Source: CAZRUM01 sp964603435 (GTDB lineage: Bacteria; Patescibacteriota; Patescibacteriia; Magasanikbacterales; UBA922). Taken from it: 5,470 bases of DNA. The DNA lies in contig CAZRUM010000042.1 in the NCBI GenBank assembly GCA_964603435.1, positions 1-5,470 on the forward strand, written 5' to 3'. Below are positions 1 through 5,306 of the stretch, piece by piece. A program made the translations under genes and the position numbers. Position 1 is the first letter of the stretch. Every line of letters starts with the position of its first letter. Below the pieces are notes generated by a model that saw only the letters and a list, made by a program, of their open reading frames with translations, did no database searches and had not been told where the DNA came from.

Positions 1-1
1 C

Positions 2-28
2 GGGCGTTGTAAATAAGCTACAATACCC
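2..28 (+). other. Stem-loop upstream of cysS
   Basis: Bases 2-11 can pair with 19-28 around a 7-base loop. Nine of ten positions pair, counting one G-U, with one C-A mismatch. It lies just before cysS and could be the end of the upstream transcript or a 5' UTR hairpin of cysS. There is no T-run after the right arm, so it is not a classical intrinsic terminator. The window starts at base 1, so its upstream context is not visible. Confidence 0.25.
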
Positions 29-49
29 CTACAAAATAACATCAAAAAT

Positions 50-1432
50 ATGATAAACCTATACAATACACTCACCAGAAAAAAGGAAATATTCAAACCA
101 ATGCGAAAAGGTTTGTTTCCAAAAAAAGAAGTTGGGCTATATACCTGTGGTCCGACTGTTTATAATTACGCTCACATTGGTAATTTGCGTACTTATGTTT
201 TTGAAGATATCTTGAAACGTGTTTTGCAATACAATAAGTATAAGATAAATCACGTGATGAATATTACTGACGTGGGACACCTGACTGACGATGCTGATGC
301 AGGAGAAGACAAGATAGAAGCTGGTGCCAAACGCGAAGGTAAGACTGCTTTAGAAATTGCAAAGCTCTACACAGATGCTTTCAAAGAAAATCTGGAGGAC
401 TTAAATATTTTGGAACCAAACATCTGGTGCAAAGCTACTGACCATATTCCAGAACAAATTGATCTAGTGCAAAAACTAATTGACAAAGGTGTAACATATG
501 AAACATCTGACGGAATATATTTTGACACTACAAAAATAAAAGACTACGGCAAACTTGCAAATCTAAAAAACCAGAAACTACAAGAAGGTGCTAGAGTTGA
601 TATGGGTGAAAAGAAAAATCCACACGACTTTGCGCTTTGGAAGTTTTCAAAGGCTGACGAAAAAAGACAAATGGAATGGGATGCGTTTGGTAAAAGAGGT
701 TTCCCAGGTTGGCATATAGAGTGCTCTGCCATGAGTATGAAGTATCTGGGCAAGCAATTTGATATACATTGTGGTGGGATTGATCACGTGCCAATTCACC
801 ACAGCAATGAAATCGCTCAATCTGAAGCTATTACTGGCAAAAAACCGTGGGTAAAATACTGGCTCCATGGTGAGTTTTTGGTGCTCGGAAAAAACGAAAA
901 AATGGCTAAATCTAGCGAAAATTTTATCACTTTACAGACTCTGAAGGAAAAAGGTATTAGCCCCCTAGCCTATCGCTATTTCCTACTACAGACTCATTAT
1001 AGAAAACAACTAACATTTTCTTGGGAAGCTCTAGGAGCTGCTCAGACGGGACTCAACAATCTTAGAAAGATGGTGAACAGTCTACCAGAGTATGCCCCAA
1101 GAGATCCAAAAATTGATGAAGATTTCATGAAAACCATAAATGATGACCTCAATATGCCAGAGGCTCTAGCCCTTGTCTGGACTGGATTAAAAGACAAATC
1201 TATAAATTTGCCGACACTAATAGAGTTTGACAAAGTTCTTGGTCTAGATCTTCATAATCCTGAAAAAAAAGAAATTGCCATTCCAGAAGAAGTTCAAAAA
1301 CTTCTAGATAAACGCAAAACAGCACGGAAAGTAAAAGATTATGCAAAATCTGATGAGCTACGTGATGAAATTAAAAAACTTGGCTTTGAAGTGGAAGATA
1401 CTGGGGAGGGACAGAAAATTAGTGAATTGTAA
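50..1432 (+). CDS. cysS: Cysteinyl-tRNA synthetase
   Basis: This cytoplasmic class I aminoacyl-tRNA synthetase joins cysteine to tRNA-Cys using ATP. The 460-residue length matches the family (E. coli about 461). The N-terminal YTCGPTVYNYAHIGN (residues 31-45) holds the HIGH-type signature HIGN and Cys33, the first zinc ligand. The other expected zinc ligands are Cys225 (in WHIECSAMS), His250 and Glu254; their spacing equals that of E. coli Cys209/His234/Glu238. The KMSKS loop is KMAKSS at 284-289. The C-terminal third is the helical DALR/anticodon-binding part. The ATG at 50 gives the normal family N-terminus (INLYNTLTRKKE) and follows an A-rich stretch with no Shine-Dalgarno. The stop is 4 bases before the peptidase gene, suggesting co-transcription. 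The gene appears complete and functional. Confidence 0.98.
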   Translation: MINLYNTLTRKKEIFKPMRKGLFPKKEVGLYTCGPTVYNYAHIGNLRTYVFEDILKRVLQYNKYKINHVMNITDVGHLTDDADAGEDKIEAGAKREGKTALEIAKLYTDAFKENLEDLNILEPNIWCKATDHIPEQIDLVQKLIDKGVTYETSDGIYFDTTKIKDYGKLANLKNQKLQEGARVDMGEKKNPHDFALWKFSKADEKRQMEWDAFGKRGFPGWHIECSAMSMKYLGKQFDIHCGGIDHVPIHHSNEIAQSEAITGKKPWVKYWLHGEFLVLGKNEKMAKSSENFITLQTLKEKGISPLAYRYFLLQTHYRKQLTFSWEALGAAQTGLNNLRKMVNSLPEYAPRDPKIDEDFMKTINDDLNMPEALALVWTGLKDKSINLPTLIEFDKVLGLDLHNPEKKEIAIPEEVQKLLDKRKTARKVKDYAKSDELRDEIKKLGFEVEDTGEGQKISEL

Positions 1433-1436
1433 AAAT

Positions 1437-2063
1437 ATGGAGACAATAATTTTAACTTCTAGCGGAAGTTTTATTACTGACAATAATATAGACCATATTT
1501 TACCTAAGAAAATTACTGATTGTAAGATTGCCTATATAACAACCGCCTCTAACAAGGTGGCTGACAAAAGTTATGTTGAGAAATATAAACAAAAAATGGA
1601 TGGGTCAAATTTTTCTTATACTGAAATTGATATTGCCGACAAAAACGAAACTGACCTAAAAAAAGAGCTGGTTGGCTATGATATTATCTTAGTTGAGGGT
1701 GGAAATACTTTTTATTTATTAAAAGCTGTTCGTAAAAGTGGTTTTGAAAAAATAATTAAACATCTTATTTCCAATGGTGTTGTCTATATCGGCTCAAGTG
1801 CTGGTTCATATATTGCTTGCCCCTCGATTGAAATGGCGACTTGGTCTGATAGAAATTATGATAGGTGTGGAGTTGCAGACTACACAGCCATGAACCTAGT
1901 CCCCTTTTTAATTAAAGCCCACTATACTCCAGATATGAAAGAAATGCTGAAAGAAAAAATTAAAAATATCAAATATCCCATAAAAATTCTAAATGATAAC
2001 CAAGCTATTCTTGTGCAGGATAAAAAAGTTCAATTTTTAGGCGACAATAAAATTAATATATAA
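1437..2063 (+). CDS. Peptidase E-like serine peptidase (family S51)
   Basis: The 208-residue protein belongs to the S51 family (PepE, alpha-aspartyl dipeptidase, cyanophycinase relatives), cytoplasmic serine peptidases with a class I glutamine-amidotransferase-like fold. Visible motifs are VEGGNTFYLL (86-95, the GGNT turn) and IGSSAGS (118-124), whose G-x-S-A-G elbow makes Ser121 the likely nucleophile. LIKAHY (158-163) supplies the probable catalytic His162. The acidic triad member is not clear to me. Length is a little below the roughly 230 residues of PepE. I chose the ATG at 1437, 4 bases after the cysS stop. An upstream in-frame ATG at 1341 would overlap cysS by about 90 bases and add residues unlike the family. 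Whether it is strictly Asp-X specific cannot be read from the sequence. Likely co-transcribed with cysS; no functional link is implied. Confidence 0.9.
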   Translation: METIILTSSGSFITDNNIDHILPKKITDCKIAYITTASNKVADKSYVEKYKQKMDGSNFSYTEIDIADKNETDLKKELVGYDIILVEGGNTFYLLKAVRKSGFEKIIKHLISNGVVYIGSSAGSYIACPSIEMATWSDRNYDRCGVADYTAMNLVPFLIKAHYTPDMKEMLKEKIKNIKYPIKILNDNQAILVQDKKVQFLGDNKINI

Positions 2064-2074
2064 ATAAAAAATAT

Positions 2075-2350
2075 ATGTCAGAACCAAAATTCACAGCAGA
2101 ACAAGCCCAAGAAGTCGCTGATAAAATCGGTTTAGATTTTTCTGTTGCTGATTTTGAGCTAGAAGATTTTCGTATGGGTATGGACGAAGAACTTGAGCAT
2201 GGCTCCAGAGACCCAGAAACAGACGTGACGGGTGACGATCCATCACTAACTGGCAAAATTACCTGGGCTCACTTGAAAGAATTTGGTGATTATTACCAAA
2301 GACTAGAAGAAATGGAACATCAAGCAAAGAAAGATAGGGCTGTAGAATAA
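2075..2350 (+). CDS. DUF5661 family protein
   Basis: This is a 91-residue acidic, soluble protein of unknown function. I recognise the DUF5661 pattern: an N-terminal FTAEQAQEVADKIGLDF helix, then DFELEDFRMGMDEELEHG, then DPETDVTGDDPSLTGKIT, and a C-terminal helix with AHLKEFGDYYQRLEEME. The DPxTxVTxDDPxLTGKI stretch (about residues 46-62) is the most characteristic part and is rich in acidic residues. No signal peptide or membrane segment is present. It starts 11 bases after the peptidase stop, behind an A/T run without Shine-Dalgarno, and ends the left gene run. The family is frequent in CPR genomes and also occurs elsewhere; its role is not known to me. Confidence 0.88.
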   Translation: MSEPKFTAEQAQEVADKIGLDFSVADFELEDFRMGMDEELEHGSRDPETDVTGDDPSLTGKITWAHLKEFGDYYQRLEEMEHQAKKDRAVE

Positions 2351-2376
2351 AGATTCTTAAAAAAAACAAAAGCCCT
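2336..2376 (+). terminator. Possible terminator hairpin after DUF5661
   Basis: AGGGCT (2336-2341) pairs perfectly with AGCCCT (2371-2376). A small inner hairpin, AGAAT (2344-2348) with ATTCT (2353-2357), lies inside the loop. The right arm is followed by only three T. It spans the stop codon of the DUF5661 gene and would fit the end of the cysS-peptidase-DUF5661 transcript. It is weak by intrinsic-terminator standards. Confidence 0.3.
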
Positions 2377-2388
2377 TTCACAATTAAC

Positions 2389-2411
2389 AAAATATTTTTA
2401 CGGTGGGAAGT
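2389..2411 (+). repeat. Left inverted repeat of GC-rich cassette
   Basis: This 23-base sequence matches the reverse complement of 2722-2744 at 20 of 23 positions, with mismatches at its positions 9, 13 and 18. The inner part also matches a second site: 2403-2417 against the reverse complement of 2702-2716 at 13 of 15. The right end therefore carries two partial copies of the inner motif and the left end one. Confidence 0.6.
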
Positions 2412-2431
2412 TTGACTTTTTGAAAAGGATC

Positions 2432-2435
2432 GGAG
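2432..2435 (+). promoter_or_regulatory. Shine-Dalgarno of the 84-residue ORF
   Basis: GGAG lies 7 bases before the ATG at 2443, an ideal spacing. It decides the start of the hydrophobic ORF. It is the only clear Shine-Dalgarno in the window, since the other genes start after A/T runs. Confidence 0.65.
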
Positions 2436-2442
2436 AAACCCA

Positions 2443-2697
2443 ATGATAATACAGGCACTCACGGTGCTACTAGGACTCGGCCTTGCTGCTGTGGCGACTA
2501 TACTCGTGTGTATAGCTTTCGTAGCATTCACAAACTGTGTAGGCTTCTTGTTCGGAATCCTCTCCAAGGAGAGACTACCTCTTCCGAGGACATTCGAGGA
2601 AGCTCTCGATGGGGACAGTCTGGCGCCTTTCTACTTTTGGGGTCAAACCCGAGGACGACGGGCGCGGGACAGCGATCTTCCTTGCGGGTGTTTCTAA
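2443..2697 (+). CDS. Small hydrophobic membrane protein, unknown
   Basis: This 84-residue product matches no family I recognise. Residues 3-40 are almost wholly hydrophobic (LTVLLGLGLAAVATILV, then CIAFVAF and VGFLFGIL), enough for one long or two short membrane helices. Residues 41-84 form a polar tail with an acidic part (FEEALDGD), a basic patch RGRRAR (70-75) and two Cys at 81 and 83 next to the C-terminus. A good Shine-Dalgarno fixes the start. Codon use is unlike its neighbours (GCG, CGG, CTC, and TTC far more than TTT), consistent with foreign origin. It sits alone between inverted repeats. Small size plus hydrophobicity would also fit a toxin or holin-like peptide, but nothing specific supports that. 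It could be non-coding if the block is a structured RNA. Confidence 0.6.
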   Translation: MIIQALTVLLGLGLAAVATILVCIAFVAFTNCVGFLFGILSKERLPLPRTFEEALDGDSLAPFYFWGQTRGRRARDSDLPCGCF

Positions 2698-2700
2698 CTT

Positions 2701-2725
2701 GAGTCGGACTTCCCACACCCGACTT
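2701..2725 (+). terminator. Hairpin after the GC-rich ORF
   Basis: AGTCGG (2702-2707) pairs perfectly with CCGACT (2719-2724), extendable by one G-U pair (2701 with 2725), around an 11-base loop. It begins 3 bases after the ORF stop. It could end transcription of the small ORF, although the nearest T-run (2741-2744) is 16 bases further on. It overlaps the repeated motifs of the cassette's right end, so it may instead be a recombination or processing structure. Confidence 0.4.
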
Positions 2726-2744
2726 CTCACCTTAAGAATATTTT
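2722..2744 (-). repeat. Right inverted repeat of GC-rich cassette
   Basis: This is the reverse-complement partner (20/23) of 2389-2411. Immediately inside it, 2704-2717 is a diverged direct copy of 2718-2731 (10/14, period 14, sharing ACTTCNCAC), making the right end longer and more complex than the left. The downstream membrane-protein gene starts 11 bases after the repeat. Confidence 0.6.
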
Positions 2745-2755
2745 AAAAAAACAAT

Positions 2756-3097
2756 ATGTCAACCATAGAACTCCTCAGACAATTTAGAATCCTAGACTAT
2801 GCTGTATTTGATTTTGCGGTGTCATTTTTGGGAATCTACCTACTCTCCCCCCTACTAACAAAATTATTCAAGAAAATAAGACTAGATATTCCAAAATTAA
2901 ACTGGGTTTTTCTAACACTCCCGATTGGAATACTGTCCCATCTACTGGTTGGTAGTATTACCCCTATGACCCAAGACTTTTTTGATATTAGTGATCACTA
3001 TATTTTGAAAATAGTTATGTTAGTCTTGTTGTTTTTTGGAATTAAGGGTATAAAGATAATTAAGAATGGAACAATCCCCAATGGAAAGAAGGTATAA
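2756..3097 (+). CDS. Small three-helix membrane protein
   Basis: This 113-residue integral membrane protein has unknown function. Three hydrophobic segments are visible at about residues 17-35 (VFDFAVSFLGIYLLSPLLT), 50-67 (WVFLTLPIGILSHLLVGS) and 82-100 (YILKIVMLVLLFFGIKGI). Lys/Arg-rich links follow the first (KLFKKIR) and the third (KIIKNG...KK). The positive-inside rule would put both of these in the cytoplasm, which needs an even number of crossings between them and so fits segments 2 and 3. No cleavable signal peptide and no catalytic motif are seen. It resembles small hypothetical proteins I associate with Bacteroidetes and CPR (MSTIELLRQFRI start, then PIGILxHLLVG and TPMT). Composition (about one third GC) matches the backbone, not the preceding cassette. 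The ATG follows an A-run with no Shine-Dalgarno. Confidence 0.85.
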   Translation: MSTIELLRQFRILDYAVFDFAVSFLGIYLLSPLLTKLFKKIRLDIPKLNWVFLTLPIGILSHLLVGSITPMTQDFFDISDHYILKIVMLVLLFFGIKGIKIIKNGTIPNGKKV

Positions 3098-3161
3098 CGT
3101 ATAAATTGGTATTTTAAATCTCTATTTTGGGGAGTGTTAAGAAAATTGTTAAATAATAAAT

Positions 3162-3731
3162 ATGACCACACATAATGAAAGATGTAAGGATTGTAAAAAA
3201 AGAGTTTATGAATTATTAACTAAACTTTTTGGTGAAATAAAAATTAATTATAATTTACAATTATCCAATGACTTAGATTCCTTAAAAGAAACTCCATATT
3301 ATTCCGATTTAAAAAATATTTTTACACTTTTACAAAATCACAGAGGGCACAACAAATTTATACGTGCAAAAAAAATACCAAATGTAGATTTTTTTGTAGT
3401 TAATCAAAATTTTATTGTAGAATTTGATGAATCACAACATTTTACAGAACCAAGAAAAATTACTCTTACAAATTATCCCTCTCAATTAAAATTGTCATTC
3501 AATAAAAAAACGTGGATTGAACATTGTGAAAAATTACATAAAAAAGATAATGACCCTCCTTTCAGAGATGAACAAAGAGCTTGGTATGACACAATAAGAG
3601 ATTTTGCACCATCGATTTTAAACTTGAAACCAACGGTTCGCTTATATGCAAAAGATTGTATTTGGTGTAAATTAGATCCAGAAAATAAAGGCGATGTGGA
3701 AATATTTAAAAAACTTGTATTTAAAAAATAA
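3162..3731 (+). CDS. Probable PD-(D/E)XK nuclease (DUF559/Vsr-like)
   Basis: This 189-residue soluble protein is probably a DNA-cleaving or nicking enzyme of the restriction-endonuclease fold. The core is NVDFFV (75-80, Asp76), then FIVEFDESQHF (84-94). The ExDxxQH pattern resembles the EvDGxqH strand of DUF559 and Vsr-type nucleases, with Asp76 and Glu87 as likely metal ligands. A second conserved-looking block, DNDPPFRDEQRAWYDTIRDF (129-148), has the R-D-x-x-R spacing seen on the helix after the core. CxxC pairs occur at both ends (Cys8/Cys11 and Cys166/Cys169) and may bind one zinc. The nitrilase-like gene starts 4 bases after its stop, so the two are almost certainly co-transcribed. The gene is very AT-rich and lysine/asparagine-heavy. 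I recall similar hypothetical proteins with FDESQHF and RDEQRAWYD in other bacteria but no characterised member. Nuclease activity is an inference from motifs. Confidence 0.7.
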   Translation: MTTHNERCKDCKKRVYELLTKLFGEIKINYNLQLSNDLDSLKETPYYSDLKNIFTLLQNHRGHNKFIRAKKIPNVDFFVVNQNFIVEFDESQHFTEPRKITLTNYPSQLKLSFNKKTWIEHCEKLHKKDNDPPFRDEQRAWYDTIRDFAPSILNLKPTVRLYAKDCIWCKLDPENKGDVEIFKKLVFKK

Positions 3732-3735
3732 AAAG

Positions 3736-4509
3736 ATGAACACCACAAAAATTCAAATAGGGTTAGTTTCATTTGCAATTAATGCTAAAAATAAAAAATC
3801 CGCAGACAAACACTATAAATCTTTTATAGAAATTATTAACACGAATGATAACCTGGATATAATAGTCTTTTCTGGTTGGACTTTATTAAAAAAAGATTTA
3901 AATTATATTCAAAAAAATATTAAAAACAAAAACTCTTTAATTTTATTTGAAATCTGGGATGATTACTTAAATAATAAAAACCAACATAAAGGATATTATT
4001 TTAAAAATGGAATTTTACATGATAAAGATATAGTTCAATTATTTGCAACTTCCAAAGAAATTAATAATGATATTGATTTAATGGAAAAATATTTAGAAGA
4101 AATTAAAAATAAAAGAATTATTAAATTTAAAAATAAAAATATATGTTGGTTAATATGTGGAGAAATTAATGTTTTAAGAAATATTCAAAAAGAAAAACAA
4201 AGGGTGATATTTCGTCATGAAGAAAATAAAAAATTGAAAAAAAAGTTTTATGAAATTTATAACGATATAGATATTTTTATAAATCCAACCCACACTATAA
4301 TGGGAAATCAAGGAAAAATGGCAAGAAGAAGAGAATTTCTCTCAAAAACAAAGATTTTTTGTTCTACCTCTAACGCAGATACCCTATCTGCTAGACAAAA
4401 ATTAAATTCTAAATCTATACAATATCTTTATTCAAAGGGTAAGGAAATAGAAGGAACAATATTAAAACAAAATGATCATTTTATATTTAAAAAATATATT
4501 ATAAATTAA
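3736..4509 (+). CDS. Divergent nitrilase-fold (carbon-nitrogen hydrolase-like) protein
   Basis: The 257-residue product resembles the nitrilase superfamily, Cys-dependent amidases or nitrilases. The opening strand KIQIGLVSFAIN (5-16) and DIIVF (41-45) correspond to its first strands. NICWLICGEINVL (135-147) looks like the nucleophile elbow, with Cys141. DIFINPTHTIMGNQGKMARRREFLS (179-203) fits the strand and helix after it, and FCSTSNAD (208-215) the next strand. The usual catalytic Glu in a PE motif is replaced by SGWT (46-49), and Lys107 (FATSKEIN) is only a candidate for the catalytic Lys. Activity may therefore differ or be lost. I chose the ATG at 3736, which leaves a 4-base gap; the in-frame ATG at 3694 would overlap the nuclease gene. 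Composition is as low as 8 % GC over 4081-4140. Nitrilase domains do occur in defence proteins (the RT-nitrilase of DRT1), but no RT is present here. Confidence 0.6.
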   Translation: MNTTKIQIGLVSFAINAKNKKSADKHYKSFIEIINTNDNLDIIVFSGWTLLKKDLNYIQKNIKNKNSLILFEIWDDYLNNKNQHKGYYFKNGILHDKDIVQLFATSKEINNDIDLMEKYLEEIKNKRIIKFKNKNICWLICGEINVLRNIQKEKQRVIFRHEENKKLKKKFYEIYNDIDIFINPTHTIMGNQGKMARRREFLSKTKIFCSTSNADTLSARQKLNSKSIQYLYSKGKEIEGTILKQNDHFIFKKYIIN

Positions 4510-4563
4510 AATAACATGATCTCAATACAACAAATACAACTCCCAATCACACACTCCGAAGAT
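4506..4563 (+). repeat. Direct repeat, upstream copy
   Basis: This 58-base sequence matches 5298-5355 at 53 of 58 positions, offset exactly 792 bases. It includes ten identical bases before the ATG (TTAAAATAAC) and 16 codons of the COG2509 gene start. The nitrilase gene's stop codon lies inside the repeat. The pair brackets the methyltransferase gene. Confidence 0.9.
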
Positions 4564-4566
4564 TGA
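4516..4566 (+). pseudogene. Stub of the COG2509 flavoprotein gene start
   Basis: Sixteen codons reading MISIQQIQLPITHSED are followed by TGA. The first 14 residues are identical to the start of the flavoprotein gene at 5308 and the next two differ only as E-D against D-D. The five nucleotide differences are all at third codon positions and four are silent. After codon 16 the similarity stops or becomes too weak to align. It is best read as a truncated relic left when the methyltransferase gene came between it and the rest, or brought in by recombination with a related strain. Alternatively it is now a 16-residue leader peptide: its TGA ends 11 bases before the methyltransferase ATG at 4578, so translational coupling is possible. 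Confidence 0.75.
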
Positions 4567-4577
4567 TCCTAAAAACT

Positions 4578-5306
4578 ATGACCAGAATATTACATTTTGT
4601 AAAAAAACCAGAAATCCGAAAATATAATATTCAAAATATTGATTTTGAATTAGATATTAATGAACATATATTTCCACCATCTCCACATGGATCATTTTTT
4701 GCTGAGAATATAAAAATACATCCAGGAAAATCTGTTATTGATATTGGAACAGGTTCTGGATTTTTGGCAATTCTTGCGGCTAAACTAGGAGGTAATGTAT
4801 TTGCTACAGATAACGATATAGATGCATTAGACTTGGCAAAGAAAAACGCAACAAAAAATAAAGTTGATATTAATTTTCAAGAAGGAGAGTATTTTGCTAA
4901 TCTTAAGCAGAAATTTGATATTATAGTAGTTAATCTACCCCAAGAAATTGTGCATCAGAATTACCAACAAGCTATTGGAAAACAACTCACAGACAGTTTT
5001 GATGGAGGACCCGACGGAAACAAACAAATTTTAGAATTTCTAGATTTGGCGAAACAATATATGCACGAAAAGTCAAAAATCTTTATAATTGTTTATACTG
5101 TTACAGACTACACCAGAACATTGAAAAAAATAATTGACAATTACAATGCGAAACTTATTGCTTTTGACAGTGTACCAACCAAAGAATTTGTTGAAGACAA
5201 TATTGAATTTTATAAAGAACTAAACGAAGCTGGTAAAATAAAAATATTTAAATCTAATAAAAAATGGATGGCACATGAATATCTTTTTGAATTAACTTTA
5301 AAATAA
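4578..5306 (+). CDS. HemK/PrmC-like class I SAM-dependent methyltransferase
   Basis: This 242-residue protein with a Rossmann methyltransferase fold should transfer a methyl group from S-adenosylmethionine. Motif I is VIDIGTGSGFLAI (53-65), and the acidic end of strand 2 is ATDNDIDAL (76-84). The catalytic-loop position is IIVVNLPQE (115-123), where HemK/PrmC enzymes have NPPY. The following DGGPDGNKQIL (142-152) strongly recalls the DGGPDG of PrmC. Only about 50 residues precede motif I, so the helical release-factor-binding domain of PrmC (about 70-80 residues) is missing. With NLPQ in place of NPPY, the target is unlikely to be the release-factor glutamine or adenine in DNA by the usual mechanism. 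The substrate is unknown. I chose the ATG at 4578; a TTG at 4563 would overlap the stub. The stop is 1 base before the flavoprotein ATG. The gene is AT-rich and bracketed by direct repeats. Confidence 0.82.
   Translation: MTRILHFVKKPEIRKYNIQNIDFELDINEHIFPPSPHGSFFAENIKIHPGKSVIDIGTGSGFLAILAAKLGGNVFATDNDIDALDLAKKNATKNKVDINFQEGEYFANLKQKFDIIVVNLPQEIVHQNYQQAIGKQLTDSFDGGPDGNKQILEFLDLAKQYMHEKSKIFIIVYTVTDYTRTLKKIIDNYNAKLIAFDSVPTKEFVEDNIEFYKELNEAGKIKIFKSNKKWMAHEYLFELTLK

Larger units (their letters stand above)
2389..2744. mobile_element. Putative GC-rich cassette bounded by inverted repeats
   Basis: This block of about 356 bases differs from everything around it: 2461-2700 is 54 % GC (129/240 counted) in a 25-40 % GC neighbourhood. 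Its ends form an imperfect 23-base inverted repeat. It holds one ORF of 84 codons and no transposase or recombinase, so if mobile it must be moved by something else (MITE-like or a cargo cassette). No convincing target-site duplication is visible outside the repeats. The alternative is a structured RNA with a long closing helix, or a locally acquired gene without mobility. The call rests on composition plus the repeats only. Confidence 0.4.

Noticed and set aside
3..53. Open frame from base 3 ending in a TGA that overlaps the cysS ATG, as the tail of an upstream gene
   Set aside because: Only 16 codons are visible with no recognisable motif, and base 12 ends another frame with TAA. The choice cannot be made without upstream sequence.
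2259..2567. 102-residue ORF on the minus strand covering the DUF5661 3' end and the cassette
   Set aside because: It runs across the cassette boundary and overlaps two better-supported + strand ORFs. Its sequence looks like no known protein and it has no credible start context.
2508..2702. Alternative + strand ORF of 64 codons inside the GC-rich cassette
   Set aside because: It has no Shine-Dalgarno and no hydrophobic or domain signal, and it is out of frame with the ORF that has an ideal ribosome binding site.
2389..2744. Integron gene cassette with an attC site
   Set aside because: One ORF plus a trailing hairpin is suggestive, but I find no GTTRRRY/RYYYAAC core pair at the ends and no integron integrase.
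2389..2744. RNase P, SRP or tmRNA gene, given a GC-rich block with pairing ends
   Set aside because: I looked on both strands for the RNase P core motifs and for SRP or tmRNA hallmarks and found no convincing set. One short GGAAGTCCG on the minus strand is not enough.
3694..3735. ATG at 3694 as the nitrilase-like start
   Set aside because: It would overlap the nuclease gene by 38 bases, and the added residues are a shadow of the nuclease C-terminus. The ATG at 3736 lies directly before the first strand.
4563..4577. TTG at 4563 as the methyltransferase start
   Set aside because: It falls inside the stub's last codons, whose TGA overlaps it by two bases. The ATG at 4578 is a better start and loses only five residues without family likeness.
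3162..5306. Restriction-modification system made of the nuclease-like protein and the methyltransferase
   Set aside because: The methyltransferase has NLPQ instead of a DNA-methyltransferase (D/N/S)PP(Y/F) motif, has a PrmC-type DGGPDG, lacks a target-recognition domain, and is separated from the nuclease by the nitrilase gene and the stub.
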